A DNA stretch of 25,057 nt from positions 1-25,057 of the forward strand of contig CAYTID010000028.1 in the NCBI GenBank assembly GCA_964437735.1. The letters run 5' to 3'. This document shows, piece by piece, positions 1 to 9,200 of the stretch. A program made the position numbers and the translations under genes. Within the stretch, counting starts at the first letter, position 1; every line of letters starts with the position of its first letter. The notes below the pieces were generated by a model that had not been told where the DNA came from, made no database searches, and worked only from the letters and a program-made list of their open reading frames with translations. This DNA is from CAYTID01 sp964437735. Its GTDB lineage: Bacteria; Bacteroidota; Ignavibacteria; UBA10030; BY39.

Positions 1-10
1 GGAGGTTAAA

Positions 11-319
11 TTGACAAAAGCAGACATAGTTGATGTGATCGCCTCGGGTAGCGGATTAACAAAAGTTGAAACTGAAGCCGTTGTGGATGGTTTTATAACT
101 ACAGTAATCAATGCCCTTAAAGAGGGAAAAAATATTGAGATTCGCGGTTTTGGAAGTTATAAAGTTAAAAAGCGAAAGGGCAGAATAGCCCGAAATCCAA
201 GAACCGGCGAACAGGTTATCGTAAACGAACATTTTGTTCCGATATTCAAAGTATCGAAAGAATTAAAAACTGTAGTTAACGATAATTTGAAAAAAAATCT
301 GCCACCTTCTGTAAAATAA
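11..319 (+). CDS. HU-family DNA-binding protein
   Basis: Nucleoid-associated histone-like protein of 102 residues that should dimerise and bend DNA in the cytoplasm. The HU/IHF signature is clear: GFGSYKVKKRKGRIARNP followed by TG near residues 46-66 is the DNA-embracing arm with its conserved RNPxTG tip, and FKVSKELK follows. An N-terminal helical part (TKADIVDVIA) precedes it. The start is a TTG directly after a strong GGAGGT at positions 1-6, so the gene is complete even though the window begins just upstream. The last ten residues go slightly beyond the usual 90-95 residue HU length. The sequence does not separate an HU homodimer from an IHF-like subunit. It leads a probable three-gene unit with the TPR protein and the tiny basic protein downstream. 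Confidence 0.95.
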   Translation: MTKADIVDVIASGSGLTKVETEAVVDGFITTVINALKEGKNIEIRGFGSYKVKKRKGRIARNPRTGEQVIVNEHFVPIFKVSKELKTVVNDNLKKNLPPSVK

Positions 320-338
320 CCGGGAGGAAATTAAAGAA

Positions 339-1028
339 ATGACTTCTAACATATGTACAAATTGTGAAAATATTCTTGATCCCGGAGATTTATTCTGCTC
401 AAAATGCGGAAAAACGGTTTTAAAGAAAAATGTTAAATCCGGCAAATTATCTAAGGATATCTTAATTATTGGTGGAATACTAGCAGCAATTCTAATTGTT
501 GTGTTATTAGTGAGAAGTCCGGAACAATCTAGTAATTCTCATCAACATTCAGGGAGTGAGGGGCATGAACATAATACTGAAGACGGTATCAGGATGATTG
601 AAGAAATTGCCCGGTTGGAACAGATAATGGCTGCAGATCCTGCCGATTGCGAAACGAAATTACAGTTGGCGCATTTATATCAAGATGCCGGAAAATTAAA
701 AGAATCGATCGGCGCTTATTCATCATACCTCGAAGAACATCCGGACAACGGTGAAGCCAGAATCGATCTGGGTGTAAGTTTTTACAGACTTGCATTTGAA
801 GACAGCTCTAAACAGAAAGAATATTTTCAAAAAGCATTAGTAGAAATGAAAACAGGGTTACAATATTCGCCGGATAATCAGGTCGGTCTGTTTAATATTG
901 GAATTGTAAATTTTCAAAGCGGGAATTTGCAAGAAGCTATAAAATATTTTAATAAGTGCATCGATGTTAATCCGGAAACTCAGATTGCATCCAAAGCTAA
1001 AGAAATTTTAGAAAATCATATTAATTAA
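339..1028 (+). CDS. zinc-ribbon, single-TM, TPR protein
   Basis: Membrane-anchored protein of 229 residues with no specific function I can name. It opens with a four-cysteine zinc ribbon (CTNC near residue 6, CSKCGK near residue 20). A basic linker and one transmembrane helix follow (about residues 42-59, ILIIGGILAAILIVVLLV). Then comes a His-rich linker (HQHSGSEGHEHN) and about three tetratricopeptide repeats to the end, for example LAHLYQDAGKLKESIGAYSS and IVNFQSGNLQEAIKYFNKCI. The likely topology is zinc ribbon inside and TPRs outside, where they would bind partner proteins. A GGGAGGAAA-like ribosome site lies upstream of the ATG. It sits 19 bases after the HU gene and is probably cotranscribed with it. 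Domain calls are secure; the role is unknown. Confidence 0.85.
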   Translation: MTSNICTNCENILDPGDLFCSKCGKTVLKKNVKSGKLSKDILIIGGILAAILIVVLLVRSPEQSSNSHQHSGSEGHEHNTEDGIRMIEEIARLEQIMAADPADCETKLQLAHLYQDAGKLKESIGAYSSYLEEHPDNGEARIDLGVSFYRLAFEDSSKQKEYFQKALVEMKTGLQYSPDNQVGLFNIGIVNFQSGNLQEAIKYFNKCIDVNPETQIASKAKEILENHIN

Positions 1029-1054
1029 TTACTAACTAAAGGAGAAAATAATTT

Positions 1055-1150
1055 ATGCCTTCCGGAAAAAAAAGGAAACGTCATAAAATGTCGACACATA
1101 AACGAAAAAAGAGACTTCGTAAGCAACGACATAAGAAAAAAAATCGTTAG
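1055..1150 (+). CDS. 31-residue Lys/Arg-rich protein, AURKAIP1/COX24-type
   Basis: Very small ORF encoding 31 residues, starting MPSGKKRKRHKMSTHKRKK and ending in KKKNR, with about two thirds basic residues. It has a good AAAGGAGA site ten bases before the ATG and is followed at once by a terminator, which supports real expression. Closely similar MPSGKKRKRHK proteins are annotated across Bacteroidetes relatives as AURKAIP1/COX24-domain proteins. The mycobacterial relative bS22 is a ribosomal protein. A ribosome-bound role here is therefore inference from the family and from the composition, which suits RNA binding. It is easily missed by gene callers because of its length. Confidence 0.85.
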   Translation: MPSGKKRKRHKMSTHKRKKRLRKQRHKKKNR

Positions 1151-1172
1151 TTTAGAGTATTATTTCTAATAC

Positions 1173-1203
1173 AAAAACCAATCCCACGAGATTGGTTTTT
1201 CTT
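1173..1203 (+). terminator. intrinsic terminator after the small basic gene
   Basis: Perfect inverted repeat AAAAACCAATC / GATTGGTTTTT (1173-1183 and 1190-1200) around a six-base loop, with the U-run formed by the 3' arm and following bases. It closes the HU - TPR - small basic protein unit and lies 33 bases before the next gene. That gene must then use a promoter overlapping or just after the hairpin, or depend on readthrough. Confidence 0.85.
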
Positions 1204-1235
1204 TAATCAATTAAAAATCGAGGTAAAAAAATATC

Positions 1236-2729
1236 ATGGTTGCTGCACGATTATTATTTGCATTGATGGCGGTTTGTTTAGTAACGAATGTTTCATGCGC
1301 ACAGCAAAAACAAATCACAATTCTACACACAAATGACTTGCACTCAAATTTCATCCCCCGGGAAGCTGTATGGAGCAGAGAAACTCCGAAACCATTCACC
1401 GGCGGTTTTAAAGAATTATTTTTTGTTTCCGATAGTATAAAAAAAGTTAAATCGACATTGATGCTCGATGCCGGGGATGTTATGACGGGTAATCCCATTA
1501 CTGAATATGAATATAACGGTGCCTTTGGCGGAGCTCTCTTCGAAATGATGAATCTCATCGGCTACGATGCGTGGACACCCGGAAATCATGAATTTGATAT
1601 TTCACAAAATAATCTTGTTAATTTAACCAAAATAGCAAAATTTCCAACTTTATCGGCAAATCTTGTTCATGATAAGGGAGTAAACCATCTGAATAACATC
1701 CCATATCTATTAACAGTAAAGGATCGATTGAAAATCGGTATCGTCGGGATAATTACACAAGACTTATATGGATTAGTTAATCAAAGTAATTTAGTAGGGG
1801 TCCGGGTACTTTCACCAGTTGAAACCATTCAAAAGATAATCGATGAAATTGATACCAAAACTGATTTAATAATAGCTTTAACACATCAGGGAGTATATGA
1901 TGATTCGATATTGGCTGCAAATGTAAATGGATTAGATGTAATCGTAGGTGGTCATTCACATACAAGGTTAACAAGACCGAAAGTTGTAAACGACGTTATT
2001 ATCGTCCAGGCAGGAACGGCTTGCGATAATTTGGGAGAGCTTGAATTAACGGTAGAAAACGATAAGGTAGTTAAATATTTCGGGAAACTTATTCCTTTGT
2101 GGGAACGAAAAGACCGTCCAGAAAATCGGTTGACGATGTTAGTCGATTCGATGAAAAATAAAATTGATAAGGATTATAGTGAGGTTATAGGTGAATTAAA
2201 GTCGGATTGGAAAAGAGCAAGCGGGGAGAGCGGTATGGGAAATTTTATTACCGATGTACAACGCGAAGCAGCCCAAGCCGATGTGGCTTTCATGAATAAC
2301 CACGGAATGCGCAAGGATATTTCAGCCGGACCAATCACAAAAAGAGATGTGTTTGAGGTTTTACCATTCAGAAATATTTTAACGGTGTTTGAGCTTTCAG
2401 GCAAGGAAATCAAAAGCATAATTAAAAACTATATTCAGAAGGGGACACCCATTCAATTTTCCGGTGTTAAAAGCAAATATCGTAAAGTAAATAATGATAT
2501 CGAATTTGTGGAGGTTGAAATTCAGGGTAAACCAGTTGATGATGATAAACTGTATAAATGTGCTGCGAACGATTACTTTGTCGGTGAAGCGAGAAGATAT
2601 TTAGGTATGGAAATAACAAAATCGACACAATTGAATCTATTAGTATTTGACGAAGTGATAAAAGCAGTTAAAAAAACAAAGATAATTGATGCAAAGATTG
2701 AAAACCGAATAATAGAAATACAAAAATAA
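1236..2729 (+). CDS. secreted 5'-nucleotidase/metallophosphoesterase, UshA family
   Basis: Exported two-domain phosphohydrolase of 497 residues, close in length to UshA-type enzymes. It is expected to dephosphorylate nucleotides or other phosphoesters outside the cytoplasm using two metal ions. A hydrophobic signal sequence ends near SCA before QQKQI (signal peptidase I after Ala is most likely; the Cys makes a lipoprotein possible but the lipobox is poor). Metallophosphatase motifs follow in order: HTNDLHSNF, DAGDV, GNHEFD, THQG and GGHSHT. The C-terminal 5'-nucleotidase domain shows GNFITDVQREAA, NNHGMRKDI and a segment ending FEVLPFRN. All metal ligands typical of the family are present. 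GAGG lies 12 bases before the ATG. The exact substrate cannot be read from the sequence. Confidence 0.93.
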   Translation: MVAARLLFALMAVCLVTNVSCAQQKQITILHTNDLHSNFIPREAVWSRETPKPFTGGFKELFFVSDSIKKVKSTLMLDAGDVMTGNPITEYEYNGAFGGALFEMMNLIGYDAWTPGNHEFDISQNNLVNLTKIAKFPTLSANLVHDKGVNHLNNIPYLLTVKDRLKIGIVGIITQDLYGLVNQSNLVGVRVLSPVETIQKIIDEIDTKTDLIIALTHQGVYDDSILAANVNGLDVIVGGHSHTRLTRPKVVNDVIIVQAGTACDNLGELELTVENDKVVKYFGKLIPLWERKDRPENRLTMLVDSMKNKIDKDYSEVIGELKSDWKRASGESGMGNFITDVQREAAQADVAFMNNHGMRKDISAGPITKRDVFEVLPFRNILTVFELSGKEIKSIIKNYIQKGTPIQFSGVKSKYRKVNNDIEFVEVEIQGKPVDDDKLYKCAANDYFVGEARRYLGMEITKSTQLNLLVFDEVIKAVKKTKIIDAKIENRIIEIQK

Positions 2730-2739
2730 AAATGTAAAA

Positions 2740-3474
2740 ATGAAAGGATATATTGATAAGATGCAAAAAAATAATTTTCCAATATTGATTATTACAGGCA
2801 GACCGGCTGCGGGAAAATCGGAAGTGATTGATTTTTTAAAAAAATGCGATGCAAAGGAGAGGTTAGAAAAATTTCATATCGCCGATTTTGAAGAACTTGA
2901 CGATTTTCTTTATGTATGGGAAACCTTTGAAATTGATGATATTTTATCAAAGCACGGGAAACCCCGTAAATGGACAGATGAAAAATATTGGTTTAATGAT
3001 CATTTTATTTGGAATCTATTTATTGAAAGGATGAATCTGGAATACAAAAAAAAGATTGCCAGAGATCCTAATTATCATGATAATTATACAACTCTGATTG
3101 AATTCGCCCGAGGAGGGGAAAATGGTATTTACGAAGCGTTAAATTTTTTGGATGAAGATATTTTGAAAAAAGCTGCATTAGTCTATATTAAAGTTCCATA
3201 CGAAGAATCTGTCAGAAAAAACCGACGCAGGGCAAAAAAGGGAGAAGAACACTCAATATTACATCATTCACTACCAGATGAAAAGATGGATTTTTATTAT
3301 AAGATAAACGATTGGGATAAATTGGAAGCTAAAGATCCGGATTATATCGAAGTAAAAGGCATCCGTGTTCCATATGTGGCATTCGATAATATGCCTGAAA
3401 AAACACTCGATCCTAAATTAATTGCTGAAGAACTGGAGAAATCAACTACTAAGTTGTGGAATAATAAGAAGTAA
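2740..3474 (+). CDS. P-loop NTPase of unknown function
   Basis: Soluble protein with a clear Walker A loop near its N-terminus (GRPAAGKS after the strand ILIIT), as in small nucleotide or metabolite kinases. A segment TTLIEFARGG, near residue 125, could be the Walker B strand. A basic KNRRRAKKGEE stretch resembles a lid region. The rest is rich in Trp, Tyr and Asp and matches no family I can name. Two starts are possible: ATG 2740 without a ribosome site, or ATG 2761 with AAAGGA twelve bases upstream. I favour 2761, giving 237 residues that begin MQKNNFPIL. It follows the phosphoesterase by ten bases and ends at a terminator. Kinase-like activity is inference. Confidence 0.8.
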   Translation: MKGYIDKMQKNNFPILIITGRPAAGKSEVIDFLKKCDAKERLEKFHIADFEELDDFLYVWETFEIDDILSKHGKPRKWTDEKYWFNDHFIWNLFIERMNLEYKKKIARDPNYHDNYTTLIEFARGGENGIYEALNFLDEDILKKAALVYIKVPYEESVRKNRRRAKKGEEHSILHHSLPDEKMDFYYKINDWDKLEAKDPDYIEVKGIRVPYVAFDNMPEKTLDPKLIAEELEKSTTKLWNNKK

Positions 3475-3484
3475 TTCATAAAAT

Positions 3485-3518
3485 AAAAACCGCTGACAAA
3501 CATGTCGGCGGTTTTTTT
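3485..3518. terminator. bidirectional terminator between convergent genes
   Basis: Stem AAAAACCGCTGAC / GTCGGCGGTTTTT with one G-U pair and a six-base loop (about 3496-3503), A-rich on the left and T7 on the right. It can end transcription both from the P-loop gene (plus) and from the membrane-protein gene (minus), whose stop codon is at 3540. Confidence 0.85.
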
Positions 3519-3539
3519 ATATACTTTATGCGCTAGAAA

Positions 3540-4643
3540 TTAAATTTCCTTCTGAGCCTTCAATTCTACGATACGTTTTTTCTCAGCGAACGATAAAAAT
3601 GCCACTGCTATTAAAATAAAACCAAGCGACACCCAGTCAGACGTTTTTGGAAATTTACCACCGAATAAATAGAAAAATGCGAGAGTTGATGCCGTTCCGG
3701 CTATAAGTGATGTAAGACGGTTTACTAACCCGGCAAAGGTTGCCGTTCTTCCCTTAAACATAAACAAAAATACTGAAAAGAATGCCACCGCACCGAACAT
3801 TGTACCTGCGACTATTTCCCAATGCCAGTATTGGGTCGGATTACTTAGTGAGCTCTGGAAATGAATAAGTTGTGTTGTTATTGGGTCCTGAATAGAAAAT
3901 AAAATAAATCCGACAATTATTACCGTCAATGCAGCAGATAATTGTTCGATCGCAAAAAATCCTTTATTATCTTGAGGGACACCTTTACCGCGTGTATTTT
4001 TGAAATAATTCATAATATATAAACGGATGGAATAAGCAACGAGGTAGCTGCTTAAAATAATAACGGCCGGTGTATAACTCAGAAAATCGAAACCCGTACT
4101 CCTGTCATAAAACAAGTGAACGCTGACAGCAAAAATTGCAAAAAGCACTGCAAGTTCTTCCTGAATGTAAACTTTCCGCTTCAATATTCCTTGTTTGATT
4201 TGAATGGCATCGATAATTCTTGAAATTACAATTATACTCCCCCGCATTATCACCATCGCTACCATCACGGAGATAGGTAGTGTGTACATTAGAGTGGTAG
4301 TTGGAATTACAACAGCAGTACAAATACCGGATGGAATGATATATAAAAATTCGACAGGCATTTTTATTCCCAAAACTGTAATGCTGTAGTTGGATTTTAA
4401 TTTGTACCATCTGAAAAGAAACACAATTCCCAATGCAACCAGATTTCCTCCTATGGTGGAGTAAATTAAAAATTCCATATTCATCTGGACCTGGAAAGCT
4501 TTGAATGTCTCGGGAATGGTTAATTGAGCGACTAAATAATCAGTAAAATATTTAACCGCGACACCGAAAATTAAATAAAAAAAGAAGTATCCGATACAAA
4601 GTTGAATTAACCTGCCGGTACTGCCATCAGTTGTTTTCCACAT
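3540..4643 (-). CDS. multi-pass inner-membrane protein, possibly DMT/EamA-like
   Basis: Integral membrane protein of 367 residues with about ten hydrophobic helices, for example LIQLCIGYFFFYLIFGVAV, ELAVLFAIFAVSVHLFY, LSAALTVIIVGFILFSI and WVSLGFILIAVAFLSFAEKK. The final pair of helices, with short loops and a charged Lys/Arg tail, is reminiscent of drug/metabolite-type (EamA) transporters, but no diagnostic motif is visible and I would not assign a substrate. The ATG at 4643 is followed by MWKTTDGSTGR and then the first helix, which suits a cytoplasmic N-terminus. It is transcribed alone, against both neighbours. Confidence 0.8.
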   Translation of the reverse strand: MWKTTDGSTGRLIQLCIGYFFFYLIFGVAVKYFTDYLVAQLTIPETFKAFQVQMNMEFLIYSTIGGNLVALGIVFLFRWYKLKSNYSITVLGIKMPVEFLYIIPSGICTAVVIPTTTLMYTLPISVMVAMVIMRGSIIVISRIIDAIQIKQGILKRKVYIQEELAVLFAIFAVSVHLFYDRSTGFDFLSYTPAVIILSSYLVAYSIRLYIMNYFKNTRGKGVPQDNKGFFAIEQLSAALTVIIVGFILFSIQDPITTQLIHFQSSLSNPTQYWHWEIVAGTMFGAVAFFSVFLFMFKGRTATFAGLVNRLTSLIAGTASTLAFFYLFGGKFPKTSDWVSLGFILIAVAFLSFAEKKRIVELKAQKEI

Positions 4644-4988
4644 ACTCGATCTCTTAATAATTGTCTAAATTAAGTTTAATTATATAATTATTTTTCATAA
4701 AAACCAAATAATTGGGTAACTCTCTATATCTACGACATTCTCGGGCATGAATTGGCAACGCTTGTGCATGAAGAAAAAGAAGCGGGATGCTATGAAGTAA
4801 CGTTTGACGGATCGAAATAAACGAGTAGTGTGTATACCTACCGACTTGAAGCAACTAATATTTCAGATCCGGGTAAATCGTTTACACAGGTTAGGAAGAT
4901 GCTCCTTCTCCGTTAATCATTATAAATATATGTGAAATAGGTTCCGTATTTTTGTATATTTATCCTAATAAATTATCAGGATGAATAA
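4644..4988. other. gene-free spacer between divergent genes
   Basis: This 345-base stretch separates the minus-strand membrane-protein gene from the aminotransferase. Its middle is the decayed sorting tail described separately. The first 70 and last 70 bases are A/T-rich and should hold the two divergent promoters, but I see no promoter match strong enough to place. CAGGA at 4977-4981 is the ribosome site of the aminotransferase. Confidence 0.6.
4716..4916 (+). pseudogene. decayed T9SS type A C-terminal sorting domain
   Basis: Stretch of 67 codons that reads as the end of a type IX-secreted protein. It gives VTLYIYDILGHELATLV, then EKEAGCYEVTFDGSK, then VYTYRLEATN, and ends FTQVRKMLLLR before TAA 4914-4916. 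This is the standard sorting-tail pattern (YDxLGxEVATLV, AGxYxVxFD, GVYxYRL, KKMxLL). It matches the tail of the intact protein ending at 9272, including the EAT and FTQ-RKM segments. An in-frame TAA at 4818-4820 sits where the family has Leu, a one-base change from TTA. There is no NPFNP motif, passenger or start upstream: the frame is closed by TAA at 4698 and a minus-strand gene begins at 4643. It is the relic of a cargo gene whose body was lost. Confidence 0.85.
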
Positions 4989-6167
4989 ATGTTTTCTAAT
5001 CGAACTAATTGGGATTTAACTCCCAACAGGATTTCACAGCTTATAAATGAACGCAAATCTAAGGGATTATCTATCATAGATTTGACTGAATCGAATCCGA
5101 CTAAATGCGGATACGATTTTGAATCGTTGAATCTATTATCAAATCTTATCAACAATAAAAACAATTATTACGAACCTGATCCGTTAGGTTTACATGGGGC
5201 ACGCCAATCTGTTGTTGAATATTACAGTGACAAAGGAATTGAACTCAAAACCGAAAATATTCTATTAACTTCAGGAACTAGTGAGGGATATTCACACATA
5301 TTCAAATTGTTGCTGAATACTGGAGAGGCAGTACTGGCGCCCCGTCCGGCATATCCTTTACTGGATTATATTGCATCAATAAACGACGTTAATATTAAAT
5401 ATTATGATTTACTTTATGACGGAGAATGGCATCTCGACTTTGATTCAATTCGGTCGGGGATTTCCGATAATACAAAAGCTATTATCCTTATCAATCCGAA
5501 TAATCCGACAGGACATTTTATAAAATCACAAGAATATTCACGCCTCGTCGAAATAGTAGTGAAAAAAAATATTGCAATGATATCCGACGAAGTATTTTTA
5601 GATTATGAGCTATCGGATACTCGGAGTAAATACGGTAGTTTATGTTCCTCAAATGACGTTCTGACATTTACTCTAAGTGGGATTTCAAAAATATTATGTA
5701 TGCCTCAGATGAAACTTGGCTGGATTGTTGTCGCGGGGAAAACGGATTTGGTTAAAGATGCGGTAAACCGCCTCGAAATGATATCGGACTCTTATCTAAC
5801 TGTAAATACACCNNNNNNNNNNTGGATGAAATTTAAAAATATAATTACAAAACAGGTTAAGGATAGGATAAAGGAAAATCTTGATCTCTTAAGAGTTTAT
5901 ATTCTTAAAGGGATTCCTGTCAGTATATTAAATATTGAGGGAGGGTGGAGTGCGGTATTACAATTTCCCAAAATAAATAAGCAATGGGCGGAAAGCCTGT
6001 TGCATAAACATGGGGTAATTGTGCAACCCGGTCATTTTTATGATTTTGAAAATGATAATTACATAATAGTAAGTTTAATTATTCCTCCGAAAGATATGAA
6101 AGCCGGAATCGAATTAATCCTGACTGAAATCAACAATCCGGAACCGAAAACATCCATTGACTTTTAA
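4989..6167 (+). CDS. PLP-dependent class I/II aminotransferase, with assembly gap
   Basis: Cytosolic fold-type I aminotransferase that should exchange an amino group between an amino acid and a 2-oxo acid through pyridoxal phosphate. Visible landmarks are LTESNPTKCGYDF near the N-terminus (substrate side), TSGTSEGYSHIFKLL (cofactor phosphate region), INPNNPTG, SDEVFLDY (Asp to the pyridine nitrogen) and SGISKILCMPQMKLGW. Lys234 in that last segment is the Schiff-base lysine. The C-terminal domain has an EGGWSAVLQFP strand. The ATG follows CAGGA with seven bases between. Ten Ns at 5813-5822 interrupt the segment after VNTP. The frame happens to continue, but related proteins seem to have a few more residues there. 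Amino-acid specificity is not readable. The family is common as a stand-alone gene. Confidence 0.9.
   Translation: MFSNRTNWDLTPNRISQLINERKSKGLSIIDLTESNPTKCGYDFESLNLLSNLINNKNNYYEPDPLGLHGARQSVVEYYSDKGIELKTENILLTSGTSEGYSHIFKLLLNTGEAVLAPRPAYPLLDYIASINDVNIKYYDLLYDGEWHLDFDSIRSGISDNTKAIILINPNNPTGHFIKSQEYSRLVEIVVKKNIAMISDEVFLDYELSDTRSKYGSLCSSNDVLTFTLSGISKILCMPQMKLGWIVVAGKTDLVKDAVNRLEMISDSYLTVNTXXXXWMKFKNIITKQVKDRIKENLDLLRVYILKGIPVSILNIEGGWSAVLQFPKINKQWAESLLHKHGVIVQPGHFYDFENDNYIIVSLIIPPKDMKAGIELILTEINNPEPKTSIDF
5813..5822. other. assembly gap of ten Ns
   Basis: Ten undetermined bases inside the aminotransferase, between codons for VNTP and WMKFKN. Ten is a conventional placeholder, so the true length may differ. 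By family pattern (TPVQxALxxLL before the helix ending in RxxxNL) roughly three further codons could be missing. Confidence 0.95.
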
Positions 6168-6234
6168 ATAATAAATATTAGATTATATTATGTTAAAATA
6201 TGTATCAAAAATCGAATATTTTTAAAATAATATT

Positions 6235-6241
6235 AAGAGGC
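6235..6241 (+). promoter_or_regulatory. ribosome binding site for the large secreted protein
   Basis: AAGAGGC five to six bases before the ATG at 6246. It sets the start directly before a good signal peptide (MKNYINVLLFFSLLFICF) and rules out later in-frame methionines. Confidence 0.6.
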
Positions 6242-6245
6242 AAAA

Positions 6246-9200
6246 ATGAAAAACTATATTAATGTTTTATTATTTTTCAGTCTTCTTTTTATATGCTTTT
6301 TACATATAAGTTTCTCTCAATCGATAATTCAAACCCTCACACTTCCTAATACAACATATTGGAATACTGCGTATGGAATTGCCGCTGATTCTACGGCTCT
6401 ATATATTTCGAGTACTACGAGTACTACTACGTTATTCAATTACGGCAGAATATATAAATTAGATCATAACGGACAAGTCCTTGATTCTGTAACCAGTACA
6501 ACTACTACTTTCGGACAAAGCCAGGGATTAGCATACGACGGGACTAATTTCTATTACGTCAGACGTTATACATCTTCGTGTACAGTAATTAAAACAACGC
6601 CGGCAGGAGTAATTATTGATTCAATGCGAATCGGCAGTAGCAGATATGTTGGAGATGCTGCCTGGGGTGGATCTCATCTTTGGGTTACGCTATATTCCCC
6701 AAATCCTGGCAGGGTTTTAAAAATAGATTGGGGAACAAAAACAGTTGTGGACAGTATATGGACTATCGGAGATCAACCAACCGGCGTTGCATGGGATGGT
6801 CAGTATATATATTACGCAATGGATATTTTCAGTAGTGAACCCAACCTTAACCTTATTTATGTTGTCGATCCAATATCCAAAGACACGGTGCGCACAATCA
6901 CAATGCCGGAATCCCGGACAACCGATTCAAATCCTCGTGGACTTGCATATGATGGTAATTATTTGTGGTTGATTGCCCGACCTGTCGGCGGAGGAACAGG
7001 GCAAAGAATTTATAAATATGATATCAAAGGAGGAGGAAATCCTGCTATTAATATCCCTACAAAATTTTATGACAACGGATGGGTCAATTTAGGCGACAGT
7101 ATCGAAGTTACTGGAACAATACAGAATACCGGAACAGCAACTTTAATAATTGATAGCGTTAAATCTTTATATTCGCTTAATTATTCGCATACATTGGCTG
7201 TTCCAACGAATATTCCTTCAGGTTCGTCCCATAATTTCAAAATCAAATTTAAACCTGTATTCTACGGTGTTGATAGTGCTCAAATTGTGTTATATCATAA
7301 CGACATTACGCGTCCTGCACAGACAATCAGGTTGACAGGAAAAGGGAGATATCCTGATGCATTCATCGAAGCTCCTTCGAGTTATACATTTGGTTTACGC
7401 AGAGTAAACAGTACCAGTACTTGGAAGATTAAAATTGAAAATCGAGGCGCTCAGCCCCTTATAATAACTACAGCTTCTTTCGCTTTACCCGATTTTTACG
7501 TTGAACCCGGAATTCTGCCGATGACAATCAATCCGGTAAGTTCAAAAAATTTGCGTGTTTGGTTTTTCCCGAAATCTACAAGCGCTAATTCGGATACACT
7601 GACATTGAATACCAATGCAAGAAATACACCAATAAGAAAAATATCCTTCACAGGGCAAGGCGATGTAACACCGCTCGCTATAGGTGTGCCATTTTGGAAC
7701 TATACTGTGGTCGATCATCCGATTTCAAATACAAGCAGAACCGTTAAAGGAGTAAGGGCGTTCAATGATATAACGGGGGATGGAAAGCGGGATGTAATCA
7801 TCAGTACAGAAAATTACTGGACTATGGCAGTTAATGGAAATTCTTCAGTTGATAATGATTCATTATGGGCATTTACAACTTATATTTCGAGTAATAGCGC
7901 CGGATCTATTGGTACGGCAGGTGATTATTCATATCAAAAAGCTCTTGCGATTGCAAGTGATTTAAACGGAGACGGTTTTAATGATGTAGTAATCGGAACC
8001 GGAGGTGGTAATGAAACTGTATATGCTTTGAACGGAAAAAACGGCGCGATGCTTTGGAAATACGGCACAGATGAGCCTGGTCAATACAATTTAGGTGATT
8101 TCACAGGTGTAGACGTTAGCAAAGATTTTAATAATGATGGTATCCCTGATGTCATTGCAGCGTCCGCGGCAACAGAAACTGGGGGATTAGGAGGCAGAAG
8201 AAGTATTTATTTGTTTAATGGAGCTACAGGCGACTCTATTTGGAAAGCTCCTCTATTGGGATTCACACATGCAGTAGCAGCAATTAAAGATATTGATAAC
8301 GATAGTATTCCTGATGTAATTGGTACTGTCGGAGCAGCTTCATACAAAGCGTCTGCATTCAGCGGAGTGAATGGTAATTTGATATGGAATTTTGCTTTAC
8401 CCTCAGCTAGCGGTGGAGGGAAAGAGGTTATGATCTTACCGGTAAGTTCAACTCAGGAAGATGTTATTCTGGGTGCTTTTTGGGGACCTGTTTATCGAGT
8501 TAACAGTGTAACTGGCACTCAGGTCTGGTCGACTCCTATGGGAAATAAAGGAGTTTTGCAGTTTGGTCGCTTACGTGATATAACCAACGATGGAATTGAT
8601 GAAATTGTGGTTGCAACACTCGGGGGTGGAGCAATGTGCCTGAATGGCGCCACAGGAGCTGTAATTTGGACTACGCCAACAGGAAATTCTATGGGAATTG
8701 CGGTGATTTCCGATCTCAACGGAGATGGTTTTGATGATGTAATAATTGCGTCACAAACTTTAGGAACTTATATAGTTAAGGGCAATGACGGATCGTTACT
8801 ATATCAACATACATTTGGCGGTTCAATACAGACTAGGGAAGTAGCCATCGTGACCGATTTAGATGGGAATAATTCTTTTGAAATTTTAGCAGGCTCTAAT
8901 TTAGGACATGTCGTGCTTCTTTCCGGTGGTCTGGATGCTCCCGTCGGGATCAAAAATGACATCATCGAATTTTCAGATTATTTACTTATGCAAAATTATC
9001 CCAATCCATTTAATCCGTTTACTACTATCCGGTACTTCATACCTGAATTAAGTAGAGTTAGTGTAAAGGTTTTCAATACTCTCGGTCAGGAGATAAAAAC
9101 ACTGATTGATGAAGTTCAATCGAACGGAATTAAATCGATTGGCTGGAATGCCACAAATTCGCACGAAGCATATGTTGCCGGTGGAACATATTTCTATAGG

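Noticed and set aside
4204..4389. Plus-strand ORF inside the minus-strand membrane-protein gene
   Set aside because: Hydrophobic antisense of transmembrane codons, with no start signal; a typical shadow frame.
6400..6440. Repetitive AGTACTAC-like tract
   Set aside because: It codes for a short Ser/Thr-rich stretch of the secreted protein and is too short and irregular to be a repeat array.
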